This document shows, piece by piece, positions 1 to 9,202 of a stretch of DNA of 64,000 nt; the first letter of the stretch is position 1, and every line of letters starts with the position of its first letter. Where the stretch lies: contig NZ_LR699114.1 of NCBI RefSeq assembly GCF_902459475.1, forward strand, positions 248,001-312,000, given 5' to 3'. Under the pieces are notes generated by a model. It did not search any database and was not told where the DNA came from. It worked only from the letters and a program-made list of their open reading frames with translations. The position numbers and the translations under genes are program-made. This DNA comes from Aquicella lusitana (GTDB taxonomy: Bacteria > Pseudomonadota > Gammaproteobacteria > DSM-16500).

Positions 1-262
1 GGTAGTGGTAATCTTTTTCTGTTTCTTGAAAAACTTTTTTAAAACCATTGCAAACGGTGTCATAACTTTTTTGCGGGTAACCCTGATAATCCGCAACGAG
101 AGATTTAGAAAACAAATGGCAGGATTCGGGCCATTTTTTCTGGTTAAACGCGGCTGTCCAGTGAGTAAATATATTTTCAAACAACTTATAGTCTGCCGGT
201 TTGACAGCAGCGGCTTGCATTGAGATTAACAGTAGCGGCAATAAACTCAATCGTCGGTACAT
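1..262 (-). CDS. Secreted hypothetical protein, N-terminal part (gene runs off the left edge)
   Basis: This minus-strand frame starts with ATG at 260-262 and stays open to base 1, giving 87 residues without a stop. The N-terminus (MYRRLSLLPLLLISMQAAA) is a typical signal peptide with an AAA-type cleavage region near residue 19. The mature part is lysine- and aromatic-rich with two cysteines and no motif I recognise. It lies 43 bp downstream of the NlpC/P60-like gene on the same strand and may be cotranscribed with it. Function is unknown; a small periplasmic protein is the most that can be inferred. Confidence 0.7.
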   Translation of the reverse strand, partial: MYRRLSLLPLLLISMQAAAVKPADYKLFENIFTHWTAAFNQKKWPESCHLFSKSLVADYQGYPQKSYDTVCNGFKKVFQETEKDYHY

Positions 263-305
263 GAAACATTTCCTTATGAAAACGCGGGCGCAAGCGGCAT
301 GATGA

Positions 306-1256
306 TCAACTTTGGTAGCGACTCGCTTCCATCGGTCTTGCCATAGCAAAATAAGCATTATTTTTCCACCGTGAACCAATTTTCCATGCATAAGCGGCAG
401 GCTGATAAGTATCAGGATTGACTTTAAGCAGCATGGTGCCAATACCGATGCCAGATACGCGGGCTTGACGCGTGTCTTCACTGTGTCCTGTATAAGCGGA
501 GTCAGCAACGCGAATGTGAAACGCATCTTCATCGGGAATCGGTTTGTCCATGACAACCATTACATGGCCGCCGGTCTCGTCTCCTACGGCGTTTTTATAG
601 CGAAATACCAGAATATCGCCCGGGCGTAACTGCTCAACATCATCTACTTTTGTCCAGTATTGCTGGGGTTTATTGGATAGGGTGGTGAAAAAGTTGTAAT
701 AATCATATGAGGTCGGTTTTTCTGAGCCGCTCCAGTCGACCAGGCTGGAATAGGCTTGCGGATAAACCGCCTGAAGAATGCGGTCCACATAACTTGAGCA
801 GTCAACAATATAGATGCCGCGTGAAGTATCAAATCGTCTTCCACCCAGTTTGTAAACACTGTAACGCAGTGTCGATACGGTGTTGTGTACAAAACTAATC
901 AGGCGCTGTTCGATGGAAGAAAAAAAACCTTTAGAGCTGGATTGCTCAAGGTGAGCGGGATGAACGAAAGCTGCACGCCTGTTTGCGACAATGGCAGGGC
1001 GGCCTGATTTTTTATGAGGCTTTCTTTTCGCTTTTTTAGATACGGATTTTTTTTTGCTGGCGTGATGGGTCGCTTTTTTTCTAGCTACATGGCTTTTGTT
1101 TTTAGCATGAGATAAAGGTTTGGTGCTTTTGTTGTGTATTTGTTGCGATGCGGATACTTGTTTTGTTGTGGCAGCATAAGCAGCGGGTTGCAAGCACATG
1201 AGCGCAATCACTATTAAGCTTAGTCGTTTGAATTGCCTTGTAATGAAAATAGACAT
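306..1256 (-). CDS. Secreted NlpC/P60-like (CHAP-type) cysteine hydrolase
   Basis: This 316-residue protein has a signal peptide (residues 1-29), a highly basic Lys/His/Ser linker (about 45-90) and a C-terminal domain from about 115. The domain contains a VDCSSYVDRI motif (Cys153) and GGHVMVV (His231), the Cys/His arrangement of NlpC/P60- and CHAP-type papain-fold hydrolases that cut or bind cell-wall peptides. The phrase RPGDILVFRY before the His motif is also typical of that fold. The basic linker probably holds the protein near nucleic acid or acidic envelope polymers (inference). Exact substrate is unknown. The call rests on motifs, not on overall similarity. Confidence 0.65.
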   Translation of the reverse strand: MSIFITRQFKRLSLIVIALMCLQPAAYAATTKQVSASQQIHNKSTKPLSHAKNKSHVARKKATHHASKKKSVSKKAKRKPHKKSGRPAIVANRRAAFVHPAHLEQSSSKGFFSSIEQRLISFVHNTVSTLRYSVYKLGGRRFDTSRGIYIVDCSSYVDRILQAVYPQAYSSLVDWSGSEKPTSYDYYNFFTTLSNKPQQYWTKVDDVEQLRPGDILVFRYKNAVGDETGGHVMVVMDKPIPDEDAFHIRVADSAYTGHSEDTRQARVSGIGIGTMLLKVNPDTYQPAAYAWKIGSRWKNNAYFAMARPMEASRYQS

Positions 1257-1474
1257 CTTCCATTTCCCATGTCTTAATTTTGACTAGGCCACATCCTAAT
1301 CTGTTCGAATATTGGTTTATAGTTGCAAAATGTGGCCTATTAGCGAAGGAATGTCAATGACTGGGCAAATGGCATTGTTATATTTGTTTACAAAATAAAT
1401 AGTAATTATCAATGTACATGCAGTTAGATCACATGAAATTCGGCGATAATCAGATTGTTTTTGGGCTTGCTTGG

Positions 1475-2412
1475 TCAGATCGTGCGCGTTTCGCCAATAC
1501 GCATCAGCCAGATACAATCAGGAAGAAATCCTGCCTGTATGGCAGATGCATAAAATCGTTCTGGTGGTTCAAAAGGCGCCTCATCAGATAGTCTAATCGC
1601 GCCCCAATGCATACCTACCAGCTTTTTTGCGCGGAGTTCCTGCCCGATGTGCACAGCTTCCTCAGGCCGGAGATGGCCAGTTGACATCAATTCCCGGGGC
1701 TCATAAGACCCGACACTCAGCAGCGCATAATCGAAAGGTCCATAATCTCGCCCTATATCTAAAAAAAGAGAACCATAAGCTGTATCGCCGCTAAAATAAA
1801 TTTTTTTGTTTGGCAAGCAGACGGCAAAACTTGCCCAGAGCCTACGGTTGCGCGTGAAGATATCACGTTTTGAATAATGATAAGCAGGCAACGCACGAAT
1901 GCTGATTTGCTGAAACAGGTAATCGGCATGCCAGTCCAGTTCATGGATATTTTTATAGCCGCAGGATTGGAAGAGTGGCCCATTTTTAAAGGGACAACGA
2001 TGTGAATTCGTTCTTTATCGGGGATGGCAGTAAGTGTCTTTAAGTCCAGATGATCAAAATGGTCATGACTCACGATAATAATATCAAGCGGCGGAAGTTC
2101 TGCAATCGATAAACCTGGCGGTGTAAAGCGCTTGGGTCCCCAACTTTTAAAAGGTGCAGCATGATCCGTTAAAAACGGATCGGTGAGTATAGTAATATTT
2201 TGCAATTTAATAAGAAAAGTGGAATGGCCAAGCCATGTCAATGTGTCATCTTGCTTAAACTGCTCATATTGCCGTAATGCTTCACCCGGAGGAATAACGA
2301 AATCAGGAGGAAGGGACGGCGCCTTGTCGAAAAGGCGGCGAAGAAAAAATGCCATCCATTTAAAGAGATTCCAGTTGCGTTTGGGTCCGCCAGGCGGATT
2401 CTGAAAACGCAT
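1475..2412 (-). pseudogene. Metallo-beta-lactamase-fold hydrolase (NAPE-PLD/UlaG-like), one-base frameshift
   Basis: Two overlapping minus-strand frames together make one MBL-fold protein of about 312 residues. The N-terminal frame (from ATG 2412) contains WLGHSTFLIK, the strand TDPF and the metal motif SHDHFDHLD (H116, H118, D120, H121). The C-terminal frame (ending 1475) contains GDTAYGS and the late metal ligand in MHWGAI. The frames join if the A5 run (T5 at 1983-1987 on the plus strand) had one more base, restoring K-N-G-P-L-F-Q-S-C-G-Y. The rest is intact, so this is a recent mutation, a homopolymer sequencing error, or programmed slippage. The start overlaps the upstream TetR-like stop (TAATG), so the two are translationally coupled. 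Confidence 0.75.
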
Positions 2413-3008
2413 TATGCTTCCTTTTTACATCGGAGACGATGTGAGAGTTTACTCAGTCGAGATAATTTTTTCTCCAAAAAATGCGAAGTTGCGGTGGCAT
2501 GAGGTGAATCGTCAAATAGCCAGTAACAAAATGTAGCAAGATAAACCGCTGTTAAAATGCTTTCCTCTATCGCGCGCCGGCAGCCTGTTGCCTGGCGTTT
2601 TGCTGCTTCCCGCCACCACTGCACTGTACGGCTGACGCGTAGTAAGGCTGGAATCTGAATATGCAAGTGACCGGGTTCTAGTTTGCCACGGATCATCTGA
2701 CGTACAATACGCCGATGATTTGCAAGTGCGGTAAACCAGGCCATTAGCAAAAGATGCAGCTTTTGTTGTGAGCTTAAAGCATCGATTTCTTCTGCCGCAG
2801 AAGCTTTTAACATTGCCTGATCAGCGCGATCAAAAAAAGCGTCAATTAATTCATCTTTTTCGCGATAATACTGCCAGATAAAAGTTAAATCTGTACCTAA
2901 CGTTGTTGCGATATCTGCTAGGCGCACTTCTTCCCAGGATTTTGTTTCAGCGAGTGATATGGCGGCGTTAACAATGTCATCGGGCAGTAATGGTGAATGT
3001 TTCTTCAT
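2412..3008 (-). CDS. TetR/AcrR-like transcriptional regulator
   Basis: This 198-residue protein has an N-terminal TetR-type DNA-binding domain. Residues about 8-60 (IVNAAISLAE..., VRLADIATTLG, then FIWQYYREKDELIDAFFD) show the helix-turn-helix and the Y-Y/F-R-x-K-x-E-L-I signature of the family. The C-terminal two thirds are helical and presumably bind ligand or dimerise. The stop overlaps the start of the MBL-fold hydrolase gene, so it probably controls its own operon. The rpsU-associated COQ9-like subgroup has a similar N-terminus and cannot be excluded. Confidence 0.75.
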   Translation of the reverse strand: MKKHSPLLPDDIVNAAISLAETKSWEEVRLADIATTLGTDLTFIWQYYREKDELIDAFFDRADQAMLKASAAEEIDALSSQQKLHLLLMAWFTALANHRRIVRQMIRGKLEPGHLHIQIPALLRVSRTVQWWREAAKRQATGCRRAIEESILTAVYLATFCYWLFDDSPHATATSHFLEKKLSRLSKLSHRLRCKKEA

Positions 3009-3109
3009 GACATCACCTCGTTATTATTATCCGTATTATTCTATTTTTATTATAACTGAACTTAATGCACGGCTTGTACGGGTTTAATTTTTTATTAAAA
3101 AAATCAATA

Positions 3110-3165
3110 AGTCGCGAAAATTCCCTATCATTACGAGCGTAGCGAAACAATCCAGCCCGAGAATG
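3110..3165. repeat. Fragment of a dispersed GAGCG(T/A)AGCGAA-type repeat
   Basis: The stretch around 3133-3160 reads CATTACGAGCGTAGCGAAA followed by CAATCCAG. The related phrase TTTCGCTACGCGCAATGACAG occurs at about 21,610, and other GAGCGAAGCG units lie at 20,261 and 21,518. Repeats of this wording are common between genes in Legionellales and Rickettsiales (recalled knowledge). No coding potential is seen. Confidence 0.45.
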
Positions 3166-3193
3166 TTGGATTTCCCTTGCGGAAAAAAGGTCA

Positions 3194-3202
3194 TGTTATA
3201 AT
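3194..3202 (+). promoter_or_regulatory. Extended -10 promoter element
   Basis: TGTTATAAT is a perfect -10 hexamer (3197-3202) with the TG extension. Only a weak -35 (TTGCGG, spacing 14) is visible. It lies about 31 bp upstream of the start of the small membrane protein at 3234, leaving a short leader with an AAAGGAAAA Shine-Dalgarno region. Confidence 0.5.
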
Positions 3203-3233
3203 GAGAGTAAATGAGCCATAAAGGAAAACCTGC

Positions 3234-3536
3234 ATGAGATGGAGAAAAACATCCAATTTAATTATTGCGATCATTCTTTCCATCGCTTATACCATTGTGA
3301 GTTTCCTTAATATTATTGGCCCGCTTCACATGGATGCGACGGGTACTATGAATGAGCCAGGTCCACTTTCTGTTTACACTATCATTTACTGGCTTGTCTC
3401 ACTGGCGGTGACATGGGGTATTTATTTTTATTGGCGCAAAAAACCTGAATTGCTATTCTTCACGCTGCTCATCCTGGGTATTGTGATTATTGTGGCAGAA
3501 ATCTTCCTGTGGGGGTGGATGGGCTCCGCCTCATAA
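3234..3536 (+). CDS. Small inner-membrane protein, three predicted helices
   Basis: This 100-residue protein has hydrophobic segments at about 8-28, 46-66 and 73-95. A short polar, Met-containing loop lies between the first two, and a basic WRKKPE turn before the third fits an inside loop. AAAGGAAAA precedes the ATG by a normal distance, and an extended -10 promoter lies just upstream. I do not recognise the family. It converges on the spermidine-synthase-like gene 16 bp away, so it is a single-gene transcription unit. Confidence 0.7.
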   Translation: MRWRKTSNLIIAIILSIAYTIVSFLNIIGPLHMDATGTMNEPGPLSVYTIIYWLVSLAVTWGIYFYWRKKPELLFFTLLILGIVIIVAEIFLWGWMGSAS

Positions 3537-3552
3537 ATGACGAGGATTATCC

Positions 3553-4959
3553 CTACCAGGAAAACGAATCCGTTGTTGAATTGTTGAAGTTGTCCGAATA
3601 AATTTTCCTGTCTGATGCTTGTTGGCCATTATTGCAAACATAAAGAATATTGGTAGCGCGATCCGCATAGGTATGTGGAATAGCCATGCAGGAGGCGAAT
3701 GTAGCGCGAATGGTATTGTCGATTCGCTTCGAATAGGGATCCGACAGCATCGGGTTGGCAATGATATTAAAAATAGCGGTGCCCCCGGGTATTAGACGAT
3801 TTTTTATCTGCGACATATATTCTTTAGTTAACAAATGGGCTGGAATGGATTTGATATCACTGTAAACATCAATCACGATAGCTTGAAAAAGTGCGGTGGT
3901 GGATTGTAAATAATGGCGTGCATCATCTGTCACCAGCGTGCTGTTTACAGCGTCAATGAAGCGCGGCACCGTTACTTTTTTGATCTGACTATCGATATCA
4001 ACATAGGTAAAATGATTCCCATAGGTATACTCTGCAGACAGTGAAAACCCACCGGCGCCTAGTACCAAGATATTAGCATCACGCAATTTTAAATCATTGA
4101 ACAGAATTTTTTTAATTCCCTCAATATAAGGAAAACTTTTTCTTTCATTATTAAGATAAGAACTGCCGGCTTCATTAATAATGAGCATTTTCTCCCCTTG
4201 CGGGAGACCTGAATTGCGGCTGTCCAGTATCTGGTAGTTGGCGTAATTATTTGTTAATACAAAAAGGTTTTTTTCAGTCTGAATATTAACGGTGTATATC
4301 AACCATAAGGTAATGCCCGCGAGTATTAGTTGCATGGCAAAGGAGAAAGGCCGGTCAGCTAACAGCAAGTTCAGCATTAATAACAATATAAAATTAATTA
4401 GAATAGTCCAGGCCACCCCAAAGTAATACATGATCACGAGTGTTGTCATGGTGGCGCCAAGAAACGATCCAAGCGTGCTTAATCCCATTGTGTTGCCGCC
4501 AATGGTTCCCACGGATTGGTCTTGGCGAGTCATGTTCATGGTGATGGGCACGGTCTGGCCTAAAAGATAAATGAGCGGCGCGATAATTAACAGCAGATAG
4601 GCAACGAGAGGATAAATAACGTGCGGGTCGGTAAATTTTTCTACCAGCGAGAAAAATTGCGAAATAAAAATATAGGATAACCCCACGCCGAACCAGACGG
4701 CCGCGACAAAAAAATTGATGCGTAATCGTTGATGCGGAGATTGTCGGAGTTTCCCGCCTTTTTGATACCCGAGCGCTAGAAATAATAAGAAAAAACCGAT
4801 AATAATACTGGTGACAATCACGCTTCCACCCACAACGGGCAGTAACTGACGGATCGTAAGAATTTCAATCGCGATTGACACAAAACCTTCAATCAAAATG
4901 ATCAAAGGAAGAAGCGCAACAACGGGAAAAAGCGATTTTGCTTCGGTATGCATTTCCAT
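3553..4959 (-). CDS. Membrane-fused spermidine-synthase-like protein
   Basis: This 468-residue protein has an N-terminal half of about seven membrane helices (residues 15-225) and a C-terminal soluble methyltransferase-fold domain. The glycine-rich nucleotide motif ILVLGAGGFS lies at 297-306, then TYVDID, then DDARHYLQ and AIVIDVYSD, which match the aminopropyltransferase (SpeE) family order. Proteins with this architecture are annotated as fused MFS/spermidine synthase. Whether it makes polyamines is unproven: the usual DGxxQ substrate motif of SpeE is not seen. It is divergent from the yihY-like gene, with about 65 bp between the starts. Confidence 0.75.
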   Translation of the reverse strand: MEMHTEAKSLFPVVALLPLIILIEGFVSIAIEILTIRQLLPVVGGSVIVTSIIIGFFLLFLALGYQKGGKLRQSPHQRLRINFFVAAVWFGVGLSYIFISQFFSLVEKFTDPHVIYPLVAYLLLIIAPLIYLLGQTVPITMNMTRQDQSVGTIGGNTMGLSTLGSFLGATMTTLVIMYYFGVAWTILINFILLLMLNLLLADRPFSFAMQLILAGITLWLIYTVNIQTEKNLFVLTNNYANYQILDSRNSGLPQGEKMLIINEAGSSYLNNERKSFPYIEGIKKILFNDLKLRDANILVLGAGGFSLSAEYTYGNHFTYVDIDSQIKKVTVPRFIDAVNSTLVTDDARHYLQSTTALFQAIVIDVYSDIKSIPAHLLTKEYMSQIKNRLIPGGTAIFNIIANPMLSDPYSKRIDNTIRATFASCMAIPHTYADRATNILYVCNNGQQASDRKIYSDNFNNSTTDSFSW

Positions 4960-5025
4960 GGTGATCTGGTACGTCCTATTTTGCTATGATGCAATAACCG
5001 TCATGATATTGGAATCAGCGACAGT

Positions 5026-5841
5026 ATGGATAAAAGTCTAAGGCCACTATTATACTGGATAACCATTTTATGGGTAGCGGCAAAACGCCTCTACAATGAA
5101 AAGTACAGTTACCAGGCGTCAGCACTGGCTTTTGAGACGCTTTTGTCCATGGTGCCCGTGCTGTCAGTCATCGTGTATGGCATGACCGTTTTTCCCTTAT
5201 TTACCCGGCTGATCACCTTCACACGCGATTACATCTATGCAAACTTTATTCCCGCTTCTGGAGACATTATTCAGAAATATCTCAATGAATTTACGACCCA
5301 GGCAACGCAATTGCCTCTGCTTGGCATCTTTTTTTCGCTGCTGGCTGGGCTCATGTTAATGTTCACCATCGAGAGCGCTTTTGATGATATCTGGCATCCT
5401 AAAAGCAAAAGAAGGCGGACGCGCACCGTGCTGCTTTTGCTGGCTATTTTTATTTTTTTGCCATTGTTTATCGGGATAAGCGTTTTTCTCAGTACGTTTC
5501 TGCTTTCTTTTTCCTGGGTTGGGATGTGGGGTTTGACGATTGTTTTATTTGATTTTTTACATTTAATTATTAATACCATGATTTTTGCCATCATTTATAT
5601 GATAGCACCCAACCGGCGAATAAAGTGGAGCGACGCAATGCTGGGCGGTTTCATCGCTGCTATGTTGTTTGAGTTTGCTAAGAAAGCGTTTGCCCTCTAT
5701 GTTATTCATTTTCCCAGTTATAAATTAATTTATGGTGCTTTGTCGATTATCCCAATTTTCCTTATTTGGCTGTATATTTCATGGGTTATCATCCTCTTTG
5801 GCGCACTGGTAATTCATGCTAAACAGCAGCAGGAAGAATAA
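5026..5841 (+). CDS. yihY: YihY family inner-membrane protein
   Basis: This 271-residue polytopic protein has about six helices. The opening (YQASALAFETLLSMVPVLSV) and the C-terminal pattern (GALSIIPIFLIWLYISWVIILFGA) are hallmarks of the YihY/BrkB/UPF0761 family. The family was once called ribonuclease BN in error; it is an integral-membrane protein of unclear role, possibly transport. The length is near the family norm of about 290. It may be cotranscribed with the outer-membrane-like protein 29 bp downstream. Confidence 0.85.
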   Translation: MDKSLRPLLYWITILWVAAKRLYNEKYSYQASALAFETLLSMVPVLSVIVYGMTVFPLFTRLITFTRDYIYANFIPASGDIIQKYLNEFTTQATQLPLLGIFFSLLAGLMLMFTIESAFDDIWHPKSKRRRTRTVLLLLAIFIFLPLFIGISVFLSTFLLSFSWVGMWGLTIVLFDFLHLIINTMIFAIIYMIAPNRRIKWSDAMLGGFIAAMLFEFAKKAFALYVIHFPSYKLIYGALSIIPIFLIWLYISWVIILFGALVIHAKQQQEE

Positions 5842-5870
5842 TGATTGTTATTTAAAAGGAGACATAAAAA

Positions 5871-6374
5871 ATGAAATTCAAGCTCATGGTGTCGGCTTGT
5901 GTAGTGATGTTTAGCTCAATGACCTATGCCGCTGGAATGCAGGCCAATGACGGCCGTTATGCTGTTCAGGCGGCAATCGTGACGGGAGGCAATTTTGGAG
6001 TCGGGCTTGTACATTACACTAGCAGCACAGAAATAGGCGCTACTGTGTCTGGAAAATTTAATAATGCATCCAACCGCACCGCGTTATTTACACCCGCTAT
6101 TTTTGCAGGCTTTAGAAAGCCGTTGGGCGAGAGGACGACATTTGCTTATGGCCTTGATCTTGCCAGTAAATTTGGACAAGACGAAGGCCAGCATATCGAT
6201 GAAAATATTCAAATAGGTCCCTATATTTCACTTGAACAGGCGCTCACAAATAATTTATTGCTCGTAGGCTGGATCGAACCTTATACGTTTGAATATGAGA
6301 AGAAAGCCGGCTCTTCCACGACCACTCAGCGCCTTTTTGGTGCCGGCGGCCTGGGCCTCAGTTATTTATTTTAA
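5871..6374 (+). CDS. Small outer-membrane beta-barrel-like protein
   Basis: This 167-residue protein has a strong Shine-Dalgarno (AAAGGAG) and a signal peptide ending about residue 20 (MTYAAG). The mature part alternates polar and hydrophobic residues in strand-sized blocks (IVTGGNFGVGLVHYTS, ATVSGKFNN, FAYGLDLASKFG) and ends in an aromatic (SYLF), as barrel proteins recognised by BamA usually do. With about 147 mature residues it would fit an 8-strand barrel. No specific family was recognised. Confidence 0.65.
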   Translation: MKFKLMVSACVVMFSSMTYAAGMQANDGRYAVQAAIVTGGNFGVGLVHYTSSTEIGATVSGKFNNASNRTALFTPAIFAGFRKPLGERTTFAYGLDLASKFGQDEGQHIDENIQIGPYISLEQALTNNLLLVGWIEPYTFEYEKKAGSSTTTQRLFGAGGLGLSYLF

Positions 6375-6384
6375 ATAAGAAGCG

Positions 6385-7695
6385 TTATGCCGACTGTTTA
6401 AGAAGTGAGTCGATTTTCACGTAGACGGGTTCTTTTTGCGGTTTACAATAAGTTTCCCGAATGAAAAAAACCGAGATCAGCAGTGAAAGAAGATACATCA
6501 GCGGCATGACGCTAAATCCTGCAGTGAAATCATGCGGTACCAGGTGAGCGCCATGCGTTTTTCCGGACAGGCTAATGAGCAATCCGGTGATGAGTGGTGT
6601 GAAGGTACTGAAGAGTGTGATGGTTCCATTGTTTAATCCAAGTGCCGTCGCTTTGGTGGCTAAATCAACATGCTCAGCAATGGCCGCAAAAGCGACTGAC
6701 TGACCTGCGGCGGCAATGCCCAACCAGAAAAACAAAAGTGCATATATAAAGGGTGAATGGACAGAAAAATAAGTGATGCCAATTGTTGTCACGATGCCGA
6801 TTATTGCGCTGATAATGAGAACAGGCCTACGTCTTTTTGCTATATCGGATATGGCACCTAACAATAGACAGCCAATGGCATAGCCCAGCCATGACAAAGA
6901 AATCATATGCGATGCTGTCGCCTGGGATAATCCGCAAGCTTCAAGGTAAGTTGTTCCCCAAATGGCACCTAGCAAAGCCATGGAGGTATAAACCAGCGCA
7001 GAATAAAATGCGATGGCCCAGGCTTGGGGATTTTGCATGAGTCTTTTTAAATTGACTATCAACGGTGTTTTCTGCTTCAGAAAAATTAAAATCTGTTCTC
7101 GATTTTGCGTTTTGTTTTTCACAAACAGGAAAATCAGAAGCGCAAGAATACCGCCTATAATGCCAATATCGGCCAATAAGGTACGCCAATCACCGTTTGA
7201 CTTTACTAAGACGGCTGCCAGCGGTCCGGCTGCCAGCAGTGGCCCCATCGTGCCGATGAATTGTGAAGCGCCAACAAAAAAACCAAAATATTTTCGCGGA
7301 AACCAGGTGGCTGCAATGACAAGCAAACAAACAAAAGCGAAGGAAGAACCAAATCCCATCATCATCCGGCTGATAAATGCCTGTGAAAAGCTAGCGGCAT
7401 TCGCAAAAAGAAAAGCGGAGATCACGCAGACGAGAATAGCAAAAATAAGTATTCGCCTTACACCAAATTTGTCGGTCAATATACCCACGGGGACTTGCAT
7501 GAGTGCGTAGGCAAAATAGTAGGCTGAGCCAAGCAATGCGAACATTTCCGGCGACAGCGCAAGATCATGCATGATTTGATTGGCAATCGTGCCTACAAAC
7601 GTGCGCAGAAAAAATTCGTAAAGAAAAAAGAACGAAGCCAAGAGCCAGATAATTAGGCCCAATAAGGAGAATGAAGCGTTTTCTTTTCCAAGCAT
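6385..7695 (-). CDS. Major facilitator superfamily transporter
   Basis: This 436-residue protein has 12 predicted helices in two halves. The loop 2-3 motif GILTDKFGVRRILI (about 72-85) and its repeat GAISDIAKRRRPVLI are the MFS A-motif signatures. The substrate is not evident; related MFS paralogues are numerous in Legionella and Coxiella. The aspartoacylase-like gene is upstream with a 19-bp gap on the same strand, so the two probably form one operon. The transporter may then move the acylated amino acid or product of that enzyme (inference). Confidence 0.85.
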   Translation of the reverse strand: MLGKENASFSLLGLIIWLLASFFFLYEFFLRTFVGTIANQIMHDLALSPEMFALLGSAYYFAYALMQVPVGILTDKFGVRRILIFAILVCVISAFLFANAASFSQAFISRMMMGFGSSFAFVCLLVIAATWFPRKYFGFFVGASQFIGTMGPLLAAGPLAAVLVKSNGDWRTLLADIGIIGGILALLIFLFVKNKTQNREQILIFLKQKTPLIVNLKRLMQNPQAWAIAFYSALVYTSMALLGAIWGTTYLEACGLSQATASHMISLSWLGYAIGCLLLGAISDIAKRRRPVLIISAIIGIVTTIGITYFSVHSPFIYALLFFWLGIAAAGQSVAFAAIAEHVDLATKATALGLNNGTITLFSTFTPLITGLLISLSGKTHGAHLVPHDFTAGFSVMPLMYLLSLLISVFFIRETYCKPQKEPVYVKIDSLLKQSA

Positions 7696-7714
7696 GAGGT
7701 ACCTTGTTTACAAA

Positions 7715-8731
7715 TTAGCGTTGAGTACTGTTCACATGCCATGCCTCCAGGTGATTGGCAGCATGATTCATTTCCGGGAACACAGCGAGTTGAAAGAGTG
7801 CTTCCCCTTCATGTACTAGCGGCAGATTGTTTTTTCCAACAATAACGCCTTCGTTGGGGCTGAATAATGTCACGTTTTCGCTGGCACCAAAGGGGTCCTT
7901 GATAACGCTAAGCGTATCGCCTTTTTGTACATGTTGACCCAGTTTATGTTTGGAGTGACTGACGCCGCTTGAGGAAGAACAAATCCAGACACTGGTTTGG
8001 GCGAGCAGGCTTTTAAATGATTTTTCTTGTCGATTTTTCTCAGGCAGCATTTCCAGTTTGCGCATGACATTGATAATGCCTTCGAGGCCGGTTGTAATAG
8101 CGTGTTCATCAAAACGCATAGCTTCGCCTGCTTCGTACATCAGGAAAGGGATATGTTTTTCTGTTGCTAATGATTGCAGGGAACCAGCCTCGGGAACGGC
8201 GTTGAGAATAATAGGTGTGTTGAAAGCCTTCGCCAATTCAAGGGACTGCTTGTCGTTAAAATTTGCGTAAACCTGAGGCAGGTTACTGCAGTTAAGCGGA
8301 CCTGTCTGCAAATCTATACAGTAATTCGATCGGCTCAAGATTTCTGTTGAAAAAAGATGAGCAATTCTTTCCGCCATTGAACCATTTTTTGCGCCGGGGA
8401 AACTGCGATTTAAATCCACTCCCCCTGGCAGATAACGGTCGCGATTGATAAAACCATATACATTTAAAATAGGGACCGCGATCAGTGTTCCTCGCAGTCT
8501 TGAAATCATAGGTAAATTCAGCAAGCGGTGAATGATTTCCGTGCCATTAATTTCATTGCCATGCATGGCCGCGGTTAATAAAAGACAAGGCCCGCTCTGT
8601 TTGCCATGAATCACTTTGATAGGTATATGGAGTGGTGCGCAGCTAAATAGCTGCGGTGAAGGAAGCGCAAGCGATAATATTTCACCTGGATAAATAGTTT
8701 CATTACAAAGCTTGATGGCAGTATTTTTCAT
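7715..8731 (-). CDS. Succinylglutamate desuccinylase/aspartoacylase family protein
   Basis: I choose ATG at 8731, giving 338 residues; the longer frame would need a TTG start. The M14-like zinc motif MHGNE (H57, E60), DLNRSFPG (107-114) and the late Glu in MYEAGE are present, as expected for AstE/AspA deacylases. The usual third zinc ligand in DLHTG reads DLQTG here (Gln142), so activity or metal binding may differ. The C-terminal part (about 240-338) resembles the small beta domain of the family. It is upstream of an MFS transporter and probably cotranscribed with it. Confidence 0.75.
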   Translation of the reverse strand: MKNTAIKLCNETIYPGEILSLALPSPQLFSCAPLHIPIKVIHGKQSGPCLLLTAAMHGNEINGTEIIHRLLNLPMISRLRGTLIAVPILNVYGFINRDRYLPGGVDLNRSFPGAKNGSMAERIAHLFSTEILSRSNYCIDLQTGPLNCSNLPQVYANFNDKQSLELAKAFNTPIILNAVPEAGSLQSLATEKHIPFLMYEAGEAMRFDEHAITTGLEGIINVMRKLEMLPEKNRQEKSFKSLLAQTSVWICSSSSGVSHSKHKLGQHVQKGDTLSVIKDPFGASENVTLFSPNEGVIVGKNNLPLVHEGEALFQLAVFPEMNHAANHLEAWHVNSTQR

Positions 8732-9202
8732 GATAAGCGACCCAACTTGACGAAAAAATATAAATGTTTGAAACGCGTTATAACTCAATGCTGTCAATTT
8801 AAGGAAAACTTCACGCAGAAAAAAATTAAAGCGCAGATTTATTTCAGGTATTCTACGGCAAAATTAACGCCAATATTGCCTGAAAAAGATTAACAGAGTA
8901 TATCACAGCGTATACAGATCACCAAATTCGATTGAATGCATGCATTTTTTTAAAAATTTTATGCAGTTATAAATTTTTATTTTTAATTTCACAAGCAATT
9001 TCCAGACAAAATATTTAATTTTTCCGCGAAGTAATGTACAATGCTCAATTCAAATTTGAGATTTATGTGCCAAGAATGATAAATATTTAAAGCAATAAAT
9101 TGAAAATAAACGAATTCTGCAGTGTTACTTCCGATAATAACCTGTTAAAACACGATGCAATGCCTCATCGCTAACGATTAATTAACGAGAAGATGTTTCC
9201 AT
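8732..9202. other. AT-rich intergenic region without a gene
   Basis: These 471 bases lie between two divergent genes. They are AT-rich with runs of A and T and contain no convincing reading frame. TGTACAAT at about 9046 could be a -10 element for the mechanosensitive channel gene, but its -35 is poor. I see no RNA gene or riboswitch here. Confidence 0.5.
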
